Shown piece after piece: positions 39,449 through 48,191 of a DNA stretch of 64,000 bases (within the stretch, counting starts at the first letter, position 1; every line of letters begins with the position of its first letter). Source of the DNA: Variovorax sp. OV329 (lineage in GTDB: Bacteria; Pseudomonadota; Gammaproteobacteria; Burkholderiales; Burkholderiaceae_C); the NCBI RefSeq assembly GCF_900114785.1, contig NZ_FOUG01000002.1, positions 372,001 through 436,000 of the forward strand, given 5' to 3'. The position numbers were made by a program, and so were the translations under genes. The notes under the pieces are model-generated. The model was not told where the DNA came from and ran no database searches. It was given only the letters and a program-made list of their open reading frames with translations.

Positions 39449-40399
39449 TCAAGCCAGTTGTTGTTTCACTTCGGCCAGCGAGGCCGGATCGTAGATGGCA
39501 CCCGATGCCAGATCGGGGGCGATGCGCTTGGCCATGCCGGCCAGCACCTTGCCCGGACCGCATTCGATCACGGCCGCGACGCCGCGCGCCTGCAGGGCCT
39601 GCACCGTCTCGACCCAGCGCACCGGGCCGGCGGCCTGGCGCACCAGCGCCTCGCGGATGCGATCGCCGTCGCTCTCGACCGCCACGTCGATGTTGTTGAC
39701 CACCGGGATCTGGGGCGCGGCAAAGCTCACCTCGGCCAGCCTGGCGCGCAGCGCGTCGGCAGCAGGCTTCATCAGGCTCGAATGGAAAGGCGCCGATACC
39801 GGCAGCGGCAGTGCGCGCTTGGCGCCGCTGGCCTTGAGCATCTCGCAGGCCTTCTCGACGGCGGCCTTGCTGCCGGCGATCACGGTCTGCATCGGATCGT
39901 TGAAGTTGACGGCCTCGACCACCTCGGGCGAACCGGCGCCGAAGGTGGCGGTGGCTTCGGCACAGCCGGCGATGACCTTGGCCGCGTCCATGCCGAGGAT
40001 GGCGGCCATGGCGCCGGCACCCACCGGCACGGCCTGCTGCATGGCCTGGGCGCGAAAGCGAACCAGCGGCGCGGCCTGCGCCAGCGTGAGGACACCGGAG
40101 GCGACCAGCGCCGAGTACTCGCCCAGCGAATGGCCGGCGACCACCGACGGCGTCTCGCCGCCCTCGGCCAGCCAGGCGCGCCAGGCAGCGACGGCAGCCA
40201 CCAGCATCACCGGCTGCGTATTGGTGGTGAGTGCGAGCGCTTCCTTCGGGCCTTCATGGATCAGCTTGGCGACGTCCTCGCCCAGTGCATCGGAAGCTTC
40301 TGCCAGCGTCTCGCGCACGACGGCGTGGTCGCCCCAGGCGTCCAGCATGCCAACCGATTGCGAACCCTGGCCCGGGAATACGAAGGCGGATGATTTCAT
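39449..40399 (-). CDS. fabD: Malonyl-CoA:ACP transacylase
   Basis: Loads malonyl groups on ACP (316 aa). FVFPGQGSQSVGML opens the alpha/beta hydrolase-like domain. The nucleophile serine is in VVAGHSLGEYSALVASG near residues 90-106. The catalytic histidine is in APFHSSLMKPA near residue 203. It lies between fabH and fabG. Confidence 0.96.
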   Translation of the reverse strand: MKSSAFVFPGQGSQSVGMLDAWGDHAVVRETLAEASDALGEDVAKLIHEGPKEALALTTNTQPVMLVAAVAAWRAWLAEGGETPSVVAGHSLGEYSALVASGVLTLAQAAPLVRFRAQAMQQAVPVGAGAMAAILGMDAAKVIAGCAEATATFGAGSPEVVEAVNFNDPMQTVIAGSKAAVEKACEMLKASGAKRALPLPVSAPFHSSLMKPAADALRARLAEVSFAAPQIPVVNNIDVAVESDGDRIREALVRQAAGPVRWVETVQALQARGVAAVIECGPGKVLAGMAKRIAPDLASGAIYDPASLAEVKQQLA

Positions 40400-40454
40400 T
40401 GTTCTGTTCTGTCTCCTGCAGTGACGCGCGGCCCGTGGGTCGGGCCGGCGCGCC

Positions 40455-41432
40455 CTACATATTCAATAGGACGGCGCCCCAGGTGAAGCCGCCACCCACG
40501 CCCTCGAGCATGACGGTGTCGCCTTTCTTCACCTTGCCGCTGCGCACGGCGTCGTCGAGCGCCAGCGGAATGGAGGCTGCCGAGGTGTTGCCGTGCTCGT
40601 GCACGGTCACGATCAGCTTCTCACGGTCCAGCTTCAGCTTCTTGGCCGTGCCTTCCATGATGCGGATGTTGGCCTGGTGCGGAATCAGCCAGTCGATGTC
40701 CGCGTCGGTCTTGCCGGCCTTGGCCAGCGTGGCGCGGGCGGCTTCTTCCAGCACGCGCACCGCCAGCTTGAAGACGGCCTGGCCGTCCATGTGCAGCAAG
40801 GGCGTGCCGCTGACCTGGCCGCCGGAGACATGGCCGGGCACGCACAGGATGCCGACGTGCTTGCCGTCCGCGTGCAGGTCGCTGGCCAGGATGCCGGGAG
40901 TCTCGCTGGCTTCCAGCACCACGGCGCCGGCGCCGTCGCCGAACAGCACGCAGGTGGTGCGGTCGTTGAAATCCAGGATGCGGGAGAAAACCTCGGCGCC
41001 CACCACCAGCGCGCACTTGGCGCTGCCGGTGCGGATCATGGCGTCGGCCACCGTCAGGGCGTAGACGAAACCGCTGCAGACGGCCTGCACGTCGAAGGCC
41101 GGGCAGCCGGCGATGCCGAGCTTGTTCTGCAGGATCGCCGCGGACGACGGAAACACCATGTCCGGCGTTGACGTGGCCACGATGATCAGGTCGACCTCTT
41201 CCGCCTTGCGTCCGGCGGATTCGAGGGCGTGCCTGGCGGCCTCGAAGCCCAGGTCGCTGCTCGTCACCTCGGGGGCGGCGAAATGGCGGGCACGGATGCC
41301 GGTCCGCTCAATGATCCATTGGTCGGAGGTCTCGATCCCGCGCTGCGCCAATTCGCGCGCCAGATCGTCGTTGGTCACCCGGCGCGGCGGCAGGTAGCTG
41401 CCCGTTCCGGTAATTCTTGAATATGAAGCCAT
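40455..41432 (-). CDS. fabH: Beta-ketoacyl-ACP synthase III
   Basis: Starts fatty-acid synthesis by condensing acetyl-CoA with malonyl-ACP (325 aa). The catalytic cysteine is in [17 protein letters not shown] near residues 109-125. The histidine is in [13 protein letters not shown] near residue 250, and the asparagine is in [14 protein letters not shown] near 280. The start overlaps the plsX stop (TGATG). Confidence 0.97.
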   Translation of the reverse strand: MASYSRITGTGSYLPPRRVTNDDLARELAQRGIETSDQWIIERTGIRARHFAAPEVTSSDLGFEAARHALESAGRKAEEVDLIIVATSTPDMVFPSSAAILQNKLGIAGCPAFDVQAVCSGFVYALTVADAMIRTGSAKCALVVGAEVFSRILDFNDRTTCVLFGDGAGAVVLEASETPGILASDLHADGKHVGILCVPGHVSGGQVSGTPLLHMDGQAVFKLAVRVLEEAARATLAKAGKTDADIDWLIPHQANIRIMEGTAKKLKLDREKLIVTVHEHGNTSAASIPLALDDAVRSGKVKKGDTVMLEGVGGGFTWGAVLLNM

Positions 41433-42523
41433 CAGACTTGAAGTGCCGCCGACTCGGCCGGCGCCGCGGACTCTCTACGCGCAAGAAGCGGTGCGGCGTG
41501 CGCGATGCGGGCTCGAACGCGGTCGAGCAGATTGTTGCGAGCGGCATCATAAGCGCGATCCAGCGCGTACCCGAAAGCCATCTCGTCAGCAGACCCATGG
41601 CTCTTGAACACCAAGCCGCGCAGGCCCAGCAGCGCCGCGCCGTTGTAGCGCCGATGATCCAGCCGACTCTTAAAGGACTTCAGGACCGGATAGGCGGCAA
41701 TGGCAGCAAGTTTAGTGAAGATGCTGCGCGAAAACTCCATGCGAATGAACTCGCCAATCATCGACGCAACGCCCTCGCTCGCCTTGAGTGCAACATTTCC
41801 GACAAAACCGTCACATACAACGATGTCGGTCGTGCCCTTGTAGATGTCGTTGCCCTCCACGTTGCCGAAGAAGTTCAGATCTTGCGAATTGGCAGCCGTA
41901 CGCAGCAGTTGCGACGCTTTTTTTATTGTTTCGCTGCCCTTGATGGCTTCTTCGCCGATGTTGAGCAAGCCGACCGATGGCGACTCGTTTCCGGTCAACG
42001 CCGATACCAGCGCCGACCCCAGAACCGCAAACTGAAGGAGGTCTTCGGCGTCGCAATCGACGTTGGCACCCAGGTCCAGCACCGTGGTGGCGCCCCCCTT
42101 GACGTTCGGCAGTTGTGGCGCGATGGCGGGGCGGTCGATGCCGTCCAGGGTCTTGAGCAGATAGCGCGCAATGGCCATCAGCGCACCGGTGTTGCCGGCG
42201 GACACGGCCGCCTGGGCAGCTCCGTCCTTGACCTGCGCGATGGCCACGCGCATGGAGGAATCCTTCTTCTTGCGCAGGGCAATCTCGATTGGATCGTCCA
42301 TGCCCACCACCTCGCTGGCCTCGACGATTCGGGCGCGGGGGTGGGAGAAGCCGGCCAGTGCGGCAGGCGCGCCCACGAGGATGAGCGAAGCTTGCTCATG
42401 GCGCTCCAGAAAGGACCTGCAGGCGGGCAGCGTGACCGAAGCGCCATGGTCACCCCCCATGCAGTCCACCGCCAGGGTGACCGCATCCAGGGGAGCGGAA
42501 GCGAATTGGGAGGGCGTAGCCAT
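41432..42523 (-). CDS. plsX: Phosphate acyltransferase PlsX
   Basis: Makes acyl-phosphate from acyl-ACP, the first committed step toward phosphatidic acid (363 aa). [20 protein letters not shown] near residues 12-31 is the family signature. [20 protein letters not shown] and the late [15 protein letters not shown]-type stretch (here [20 protein letters not shown]) are also diagnostic. I use the ATG at 42523; a TTG one codon earlier is in frame. It follows rpmF across an intrinsic-terminator-like hairpin. Confidence 0.96.
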   Translation of the reverse strand: MATPSQFASAPLDAVTLAVDCMGGDHGASVTLPACRSFLERHEQASLILVGAPAALAGFSHPRARIVEASEVVGMDDPIEIALRKKKDSSMRVAIAQVKDGAAQAAVSAGNTGALMAIARYLLKTLDGIDRPAIAPQLPNVKGGATTVLDLGANVDCDAEDLLQFAVLGSALVSALTGNESPSVGLLNIGEEAIKGSETIKKASQLLRTAANSQDLNFFGNVEGNDIYKGTTDIVVCDGFVGNVALKASEGVASMIGEFIRMEFSRSIFTKLAAIAAYPVLKSFKSRLDHRRYNGAALLGLRGLVFKSHGSADEMAFGYALDRAYDAARNNLLDRVRARIAHAAPLLARRESAAPAESAALQV

Positions 42524-42524
42524 C

Positions 42525-42565
42525 AAAACAAAGGCCCGACGCTACAGCAGAAGTAGCCTCGGGCC
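42525..42565 (-). terminator. Terminator/attenuator between rpmF and plsX
   Basis: On the minus strand a long hairpin (GGCCCGA and GCTAC arms with one mismatch, seven-base loop) runs into TTTGTTTT just before the plsX ATG. It probably uncouples abundant L32 mRNA from the lipid genes, with partial read-through. Confidence 0.75.
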
Positions 42566-42584
42566 CGCGCCTGGGAAATGCGAA

Positions 42585-42767
42585 TCAGGCTTCGTTCTTG
42601 GTCTTCAGCACCTGGCGACCACGGTAGAAGCCGTTGGGGCTGATGTGGTGACGCAGGTGCGTTTCGCCGGTGGTGGGTTCCACGGCGATGCCGGGCACGT
42701 TCAGCGCATTGTGCGAACGGTGCATGCCCCGCTTGGAGGGCGACTTCTTGTTTTGCTGAACGGCCAT
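42585..42767 (-). CDS. rpmF: 50S ribosomal protein L32
   Basis: Large-subunit ribosomal protein (60 aa). [20 protein letters not shown] is the standard N-terminus. The central region [20 protein letters not shown] follows. No zinc-binding cysteines are present, so this is the zinc-free form. A GGAGCC Shine-Dalgarno is just upstream. It lies between yceD and plsX in the conserved order. Confidence 0.98.
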   Translation of the reverse strand: MAVQQNKKSPSKRGMHRSHNALNVPGIAVEPTTGETHLRHHISPNGFYRGRQVLKTKNEA

Positions 42768-42919
42768 GATGGCTCCTGGAATCTGGTTGGTTGGCGGGAC
42801 GCTTTTGCAGAATCGACCCCAGAACACCGAGGACGCCTGCCATTCCCAATTCCAATTCGAATGCCCGACCACGACGGTCACGCTCGAGCAACTGGTTTGG
42901 GTTACGCGCGAAGCCCATG

Positions 42920-42925
42920 ATTATA
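42920..42925 (-). promoter_or_regulatory. Candidate -10 box of an rpmF promoter
   Basis: A perfect TATAAT on the minus strand in the yceD-rpmF gap, about 150 bases before the rpmF start. The -35 region is poor, so support is the -10 alone. It would give rpmF a leader of about 145 bases. Confidence 0.45.
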
Positions 42926-42956
42926 GCCTAGCCAGTGTGCGTAGCGCCAGCCCTTG

Positions 42957-43505
42957 TTACTCGGCCTTGTCGGAGCGCAATTTGGCCAGTGCGGCAAAGG
43001 GATTGACGCGCTCCTTTTCACTCGAATCGAAGTCCGCATCCTGGACGGACAGCGGAAGGTCCTGCGGGCAGACCTCGTGGCGCGGCGTGATGGGCACTTC
43101 CATCAGCAGTTCATCCTCGATCAGCTCCAGCAGGTCGAAGTCGCGGCTGGCGACGAGCACATCGTCCTCCAGTTCCTCGTCCAGCGCGGCTGCGCTTTCC
43201 TCGTCGGCTGCGAAGCGGAACCAGCGGTCCACCTCGATCGGCGTCTGCACCGGCGTCAGGCAGCGCTGGCAGGTCAGGGGCAGCGTGGCACCGGCGCGCA
43301 AGTGGATCCAGGGCTCGGCGCGGCCGCCGGTTTCCTCGCGCTCTTCGCCCTCGGCTTCCCAGTGCACCTGGCGGTCTTCGACGGATTCGACCGCCTCTGC
43401 CGCCAGCCGCTTGAACTCAGCCAGTGGGTTGTCGCCGGACAGCTGCCCGCCCGCCTTGGCGAACTCGGCGACATGCAGGTGCTCGGGCACGAAATCTCTC
43501 TTCAT
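42957..43505 (-). CDS. yceD: YceD/DUF177 family protein
   Basis: Protein of 182 aa, homologous to E. coli YceD and plant DUF177 proteins linked to 23S rRNA accumulation. The LTCQRCLTPVQTPIEVDRWF segment near residues 86-105 contains the CxxC pair typical of the family. A second CPQDLP lies near residue 157. The middle is strongly acidic. It sits immediately before rpmF, as in other proteobacteria, and is divergent from maf. Confidence 0.9.
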   Translation of the reverse strand: MKRDFVPEHLHVAEFAKAGGQLSGDNPLAEFKRLAAEAVESVEDRQVHWEAEGEEREETGGRAEPWIHLRAGATLPLTCQRCLTPVQTPIEVDRWFRFAADEESAAALDEELEDDVLVASRDFDLLELIEDELLMEVPITPRHEVCPQDLPLSVQDADFDSSEKERVNPFAALAKLRSDKAE

Positions 43506-43556
43506 CGGCAGGAGTCTAATCCGCGTTGGCCGGCAGCATCCGGGACAATCGCGGAC

Positions 43557-44141
43557 ATGCAAGAACGCACCGTCATCCTGGCTTCCACCTCGCGCTACCG
43601 GCGCGAACTGATGAACCGGCTCAAGCTCCCCTTCGAAGTGCATTCGCCCGAGGTCGACGAGACGCCCCTGCCCGGTGAAACGCCCAGCGCGCTGGCCCAG
43701 CGCCTGGCGCTGGCGAAGGCGCAGGCCGTGGCGCAGCGCTTCCCGCAGGCGGTGGTGATCGGCTCCGACCAGGTGGCCGACCTGCATGGCGAGTCACTGG
43801 GCAAGCCCGGCACCCACCACCGCGCGGTCGAGCAGTTGCGCCGCATGCGCGGCCAGACGCTGATCTTCCAGACCGCGGTGGCCGTGGTGTGCCAGGCCAC
43901 CGGTTTCCAGCAGCAGGACATCGCCCCGGTGCGCGTGGTCTTCCGCGACCTGGGCGACGCCGCCATCGAGGCCTACCTGCAAGCCGAGCAGCCCTTCGAC
44001 TGCGCCGGCAGCGCCAAGAGCGAGGGCCTGGGCATCGCCCTGCTGGAAGCCATCGACAGCGACGACCCGAGCGCCCTGGTGGGCCTGCCGCTGATCCGCA
44101 CCTGCAGGATGCTGCGTGCCGCCGGAGTGAGCCTGCTTTGA
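43557..44141 (+). CDS. Maf-family nucleoside-triphosphate pyrophosphatase (YceF-type)
   Basis: Hydrolyses non-canonical or methylated nucleotides; the YceF subgroup prefers 7-methyl-GTP (194 aa). ILASTSRYRRELMNRLKLPF opens the fold. The catalytic region is VIGSDQVADLHGESLGKPGT near residues 67-86. SAKSEGLGIALLE near residue 152 is also conserved. The start at 43557 is 51 bases from divergent yceD. Its stop overlaps the start of the next gene. Confidence 0.93.
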   Translation: MQERTVILASTSRYRRELMNRLKLPFEVHSPEVDETPLPGETPSALAQRLALAKAQAVAQRFPQAVVIGSDQVADLHGESLGKPGTHHRAVEQLRRMRGQTLIFQTAVAVVCQATGFQQQDIAPVRVVFRDLGDAAIEAYLQAEQPFDCAGSAKSEGLGIALLEAIDSDDPSALVGLPLIRTCRMLRAAGVSLL

Positions 44142-44914
44142 CGGAGGCGACGACGAAGCGCGGCGCGCTCTACCTGGTGCCCGCGCCACTGGATTTCGGC
44201 TGTGAGCCGCAGCCGCCGGTGGAGCAGTCGGTGCCCCTGGGCACCCTGCAGGCAGCCGCCGCGATCACCCACTGGATCTGCGAGAACGCCAAGTCGGCGC
44301 GCGCCTACCTGAAGCGCGTCGACGCGGTCACCCCGCTGGCCGCGCCCCTGCAGGCGCAGCAGATCCAGGAACTGCCACGAGAAGTCCACAAGAAGGGCGA
44401 CCACGGCGGCCAGTTCGACGCCCGACCGCTGCTCGCCCCTGCCCTCGCAGGCAACGACATGGGCCTGCTCAGCGAAGCGGGGATGCCGGCTGTGGCGGAC
44501 CCGGGCTCTTCCGTGGTGCGGGCGGCCCATGAACTGGGGCTGCGCGTGGTGCCGCTGAGCGGGCCGGTGTCGCTGCTGCTGGCACTGGCCGCCAGCGGCC
44601 TCAACGGCCAGAACTTCGCCTTCGTGGGATACCTGCCGCAGGACGCGGCGGAACGCACGCAGCGCATCCGCGAGCTGGAAGCGCTGGCCCTGCGCACCGG
44701 CCAGACGCAGCTCTTCATCGAGACGCCCTACCGCAACGCCGCTCTCACGCAAGCCCTGCTGCAGGCGCTTCAGCACAACACTCGCCTGTCCATCGCCCGC
44801 GGCCTGACGCTGGCAGCCGCCGACGTGCGCTCCAACACGGTCAAGGGCTGGCGCGCCACGCCCGCGGTGGCAGCCGACGAGCGCGCGCCGGCTGTCTTCG
44901 CCATCGGACGCTGA
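44138..44914 (+). CDS. RsmI-like SAM-dependent methyltransferase paralogue
   Basis: Tetrapyrrole-methylase-fold methyltransferase (258 aa) related to the 16S rRNA 2'-O-methyltransferase RsmI. The GLLSEAGMPAVADPGSSVV segment near residues 109-127 matches the RsmI core, and FVGYLPQDAAER near residue 163 matches RsmI FxGFLP. However, the N-terminus YLVPAPLDFG replaces the usual TPIGNLxD, so the substrate may differ. The start is uncertain; a TTG overlapping the maf stop (TTGA) is the best choice. It is coupled to the MFS gene by TGATG. Confidence 0.82.
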   Translation: MTEATTKRGALYLVPAPLDFGCEPQPPVEQSVPLGTLQAAAAITHWICENAKSARAYLKRVDAVTPLAAPLQAQQIQELPREVHKKGDHGGQFDARPLLAPALAGNDMGLLSEAGMPAVADPGSSVVRAAHELGLRVVPLSGPVSLLLALAASGLNGQNFAFVGYLPQDAAERTQRIRELEALALRTGQTQLFIETPYRNAALTQALLQALQHNTRLSIARGLTLAAADVRSNTVKGWRATPAVAADERAPAVFAIGR

Positions 44915-46086
44915 TGTCTTCCGCAAGCACGGCCGTCCATCCCATCTACGCCGCCACCCGCTGGGCCTCGCGCACGCAGTTCTTCTGCTCGGGCTTCATC
45001 TTCGCCACCTGGGGCGTGCACATTCCCACTGTCAAGGCGCACTATGGCGTGGACGAGGCGCAGCTGGGCTTCGCCTTGCTGGCTGCCGGCATCGGCGCGC
45101 TGCTGGGCCTCACGCGCGCCGGCGCCTGGATCGGCCGGCGCGGCGCCAGGGCGATGGCCGGGCTCACCGGCGTCGTCTACGCCCTGATGCTGGCCGGGCT
45201 GCTGGTGATGCCCGGCTACGCCGCGCTGCTTGGACTCCTGGCGGTGTTCGGCGTAGTCACCAGCGTATTCGACGTCGCCATCAACACCGAGGCAGCGCAA
45301 CTCGAGTTGCAGGACGGCCGTCCGCTGATGAGCGGCATGCACGGCATGTTCAGCCTGGGCGGCATGGTGGGCGCGCTGACCGGCGGCATGGCCCTGGGCG
45401 CCGGCATGGGTGCGCAGTGGCACCTGCTGCTGGTGGCGTTGGCCATGGCCGGCGCGATCGGCTTCGCCACCACGCGCATGCTGCCGCGCGATGCCACGGC
45501 CTCGGCCGGCGGCGACCACGCATTCCGTCTCCCGCGTGGAGCCCTGGCGGTCCTGGGTGCGTTGGCCGCCCTGGGGCTGATCGCCGAAGGGGCGATCTAC
45601 GACTGGAGCGTGCTTTACCTGCAGCAGGAACTGGGCAGCCCGCAGGAACAGGCGGCCCTGGCCTACGCCAGCTTCTCCGCGGCGATGGCGGCGACCCGCT
45701 TCGCCGGCGACGCGCTGCGCGCCCGCTTCACGCCCCGTACGCTGCTGCGCGCCAGCGCCTTGCTGGCGGCCGCGTCGATGACGCTGGCCTTGCTGGCGAA
45801 ACAACCCTGGATCGCGCTGGCAGCCTTTGCCGGCGTGGGGATGGGCTTTGCCAACATCGTGCCCATCCTGTTTGCCGCTGCGGCGCGCCTGCCGGGCGTC
45901 GCGCCATCGCAAGGCATCGCGGCGGTGGCGGCGGCCGCGTACCTGGGCTTCATGGCCGGACCGCCGGTGATCGGTTTCGTGGCCAAGCTGCACACACTGA
46001 CGGCAGCGCTGTACCTGGTGGTGCTGTTCGCCGTGGTCCTGGCCGTGTTCGCGCGCCACGGGGGCGCAACCCGGCCAGGGGACTGA
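44914..46086 (+). CDS. MFS transporter (YbjJ-like)
   Basis: Major facilitator superfamily permease (390 aa) with about 12 hydrophobic helices. The N-terminal RTQFFCSGFIFATWGVHIP and the acidic-loop motif DEAQLGFALLAAGIGALLGL recall E. coli YbjJ. RAGAWIGRRGARAMAG between helices 2 and 3 corresponds to the MFS loop motif. DWSVLYLQQELG is near residue 230. The substrate is unknown. It starts within the stop of the methyltransferase gene and converges on sppA. Confidence 0.88.
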   Translation: MSSASTAVHPIYAATRWASRTQFFCSGFIFATWGVHIPTVKAHYGVDEAQLGFALLAAGIGALLGLTRAGAWIGRRGARAMAGLTGVVYALMLAGLLVMPGYAALLGLLAVFGVVTSVFDVAINTEAAQLELQDGRPLMSGMHGMFSLGGMVGALTGGMALGAGMGAQWHLLLVALAMAGAIGFATTRMLPRDATASAGGDHAFRLPRGALAVLGALAALGLIAEGAIYDWSVLYLQQELGSPQEQAALAYASFSAAMAATRFAGDALRARFTPRTLLRASALLAAASMTLALLAKQPWIALAAFAGVGMGFANIVPILFAAAARLPGVAPSQGIAAVAAAAYLGFMAGPPVIGFVAKLHTLTAALYLVVLFAVVLAVFARHGGATRPGD

Positions 46087-46098
46087 GAAGGAAAGTCC

Positions 46099-47124
46099 TC
46101 AGCGGACGGAGGGCGCCATGCGCGAGGCGGCGCGCACCGTGGCCTCGCCCATGGCGGCGCCGAAGCGCTTGGCCAGTTTCTCGGCCACGTTCTCGCGGCG
46201 GGTGTAGTCGACCAGTTCCTCGGCCTTGACGATGTCGCGGGCGACGAAGTCCACACTGCCGATCTGGTCGGCCAGGCCGATCTCCACCGCCTGCTGGCCG
46301 GTCCAGAACAGGCCGCTGAACAGGCCCGGCGTCTGCAGCTTGAGGCGGTCGCCGCGGCCGGCCTTCACCACGTTGATGAACTGCGCGTGGATCTGGTCGA
46401 GCATCTGCTGCGCATGGGCGCGCTGGGCGTCGCTCACCGGGCTGAAGGGGTCGAGGAAGCCCTTGTTCTCGCCCGAGGTGAGCAGGCGGCGCTCCACGCC
46501 CACCTTCTCCATCACGCCGGTGAAGCCGAAGCCGTCCATGAGCACGCCGATGCTGCCCACCAGACTGGCCTTGTCGACGAAGATCTTGTCGGTGGCCGAG
46601 GCGATGTAGTAGGCGGCCGAGGCGCAGGTCTCTTCCACCACCGCGTAGACGGGCTTGTTGTACTTGGCACGCATGCGCTTGATCTCGTCGGCCACGATAC
46701 CGGCCTGCACCGGACTGCCGCCGGGCGAGTTGATCAGCAGCACGACGGCCTTGGCGCCGTCGTCCTCGAAGGCGGACTTCATGGCCGAGGAGATGAACTC
46801 GGCGCTGGCGTCGGCACCTTCGGCGATCTCGCCCTTGATCTCGACCACCGCGGTGTGGGCGGTGGACTTCACCGCCGCGGGCTGCGCGCGCGAGAAGGCC
46901 AGCCAGCCGATGGTGATGAAGAAGACCAGCCAGGCCAGGCGCACGAAGGTCTTCCAGCGGCGCGCGGCCCGCTGCTCGTTGAGGGCGGCAAAGGCCAGTT
47001 TCTCGAGCGTGGCGCGCTCCCAGCCGGCGGGCTGGTCCTTGGGACTGGCGGAGACTGCGGCGCGCGCCGGGGGACGTTCGAAGGGTTCGAAACCTTCGGG
47101 TTCCGTGCGGGTGGGTTCGGTCAT
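46099..47124 (-). CDS. sppA: Signal peptide peptidase SppA (S49 family)
   Basis: Inner-membrane serine protease (341 aa) that degrades cleaved signal peptides. A signal anchor lies near residues 64-82. The nucleophile serine and lysine are in the S49 segments NSPGGSPVQAGIVADEI near residues 126-142 and ETCASAAYYIASATDKIFV near 162-180. The length fits the short, single-domain bacterial form. It is 10 bases after the Rieske gene. Confidence 0.92.
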   Translation of the reverse strand: MTEPTRTEPEGFEPFERPPARAAVSASPKDQPAGWERATLEKLAFAALNEQRAARRWKTFVRLAWLVFFITIGWLAFSRAQPAAVKSTAHTAVVEIKGEIAEGADASAEFISSAMKSAFEDDGAKAVVLLINSPGGSPVQAGIVADEIKRMRAKYNKPVYAVVEETCASAAYYIASATDKIFVDKASLVGSIGVLMDGFGFTGVMEKVGVERRLLTSGENKGFLDPFSPVSDAQRAHAQQMLDQIHAQFINVVKAGRGDRLKLQTPGLFSGLFWTGQQAVEIGLADQIGSVDFVARDIVKAEELVDYTRRENVAEKLAKRFGAAMGEATVRAASRMAPSVR

Positions 47125-47134
47125 TGGGGGGCTT

Positions 47135-47500
47135 CTAGAAAACCAGAGGTTTCAGGTTCCAGTCAGTATGCCAGCGCACCACGCCGTCGTCCTCGCTCAG
47201 GGCGATCTTCACCAGGCCGCCGCGGCAGGGGCCGCCGGCGCATTCGCCGGTGTCGGGCTTGTAGACCGCGCCATGGGTGGCGCACAAAAGCCACTGGCCG
47301 GTGTCGTCGAAGAAGCGGTCGGGCTGGTAGTCCATCTCCATCGCCACGTGCGTGCAGCGGTTGAGGAAGGCATGGACGGCGCCCTCGAAGCGGATGGCGA
47401 AGGCCCGGCAGCTCAACCCCGCGTGCACCACGTCGAAGGACACGGCCCGGCCGCCCTCGACCAGGTCGGCGGAATTGCACAGCGGGATCCGTTCGTCCAT
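47135..47500 (-). CDS. Rieske [2Fe-2S] domain protein
   Basis: Small soluble Rieske ferredoxin (121 aa). Cluster ligands are in NRCTHVAME near residues 47-55 and LLCATHGAVYKP near 71-82, giving C-x-H...C-x2-H. A second CAGGPC lies near residue 89. It has no membrane helix and no oxygenase domain, so it may be an electron carrier of unknown partner. It is 10 bases from the HAD gene and sppA, likely one transcript with rluC. Confidence 0.9.
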   Translation of the reverse strand: MDERIPLCNSADLVEGGRAVSFDVVHAGLSCRAFAIRFEGAVHAFLNRCTHVAMEMDYQPDRFFDDTGQWLLCATHGAVYKPDTGECAGGPCRGGLVKIALSEDDGVVRWHTDWNLKPLVF

Positions 47501-47510
47501 GCCTTCGATT

Positions 47511-48191
47511 TCAGCCGTTTTCCAGCAACCACGCCTGCAGACCGGCCACCGAATGCGCCACGTACAGGGGCTCCAGCGCGCCGAAGCTGTCGATCGGGTG
47601 CGCGCCGTAGCTCACGGCCACGCTGGGGCAGCCGGCGTTGCGGGCCAACTGCAGGTCGTGGGTCGTGTCGCCGATCATCAAGGTGCGCTCGGGCGAGGTG
47701 CCCTGCTCTTCCATCAACTCGAGCAGCATGCGTGGATGCGGCTTGCCCAAGGTCTCGTCGGCCGTGCGCGAGCCATCGAAGCGGCCCTGCAGGGCGGTGG
47801 TGGCCAAGGCGGCGTTGAGCCCGGAGCGCGACTTGCCTGTCGCCACCGCCAGCTTGTATCCGCGGCCGCGCAGCACATCCAGCAGAGGCAGCACGCCATC
47901 GAAGAGCACCAGGTCGTCATGGTGGCGCAGGTAGTGGTGGCGGTAGCGCGAGCCCAGTTCGGGGTACTTGTCGCGCGGAACGTCGGGCGCGACGCGCGCC
48001 AGGGCCTCGCCCAGGCCCAGGCCGATGACCCAGGCGGCATCGGTGTCACTGGGACGCGCGCCACCCACGTCGACCACCGCCGCCTGGATGCAGCGCACGA
48101 TGATCTGGGTGGAGTCGTACAGCGTGCCGTCCCAGTCGAAGGCGATGAGGTCGAAGCGGCGGTCGGAGGAAGAAGAGGAAGCGATGGTCAT
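47511..48191 (-). CDS. HAD-family phosphatase (Gph-like)
   Basis: Haloacid-dehalogenase hydrolase (226 aa) similar to phosphoglycolate phosphatase. The nucleophile motif is AFDWDGTLYDST near residues 20-31. Motif II is LAVATGKSRSGLN near 113-125. Motif IV is MIGDTTHDLQLARNAG near 170-185. The substrate cannot be fixed from sequence. Its start overlaps the rluC stop by four bases, an arrangement common in Burkholderiales. Confidence 0.9.
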   Translation of the reverse strand: MTIASSSSSDRRFDLIAFDWDGTLYDSTQIIVRCIQAAVVDVGGARPSDTDAAWVIGLGLGEALARVAPDVPRDKYPELGSRYRHHYLRHHDDLVLFDGVLPLLDVLRGRGYKLAVATGKSRSGLNAALATTALQGRFDGSRTADETLGKPHPRMLLELMEEQGTSPERTLMIGDTTHDLQLARNAGCPSVAVSYGAHPIDSFGALEPLYVAHSVAGLQAWLLENG

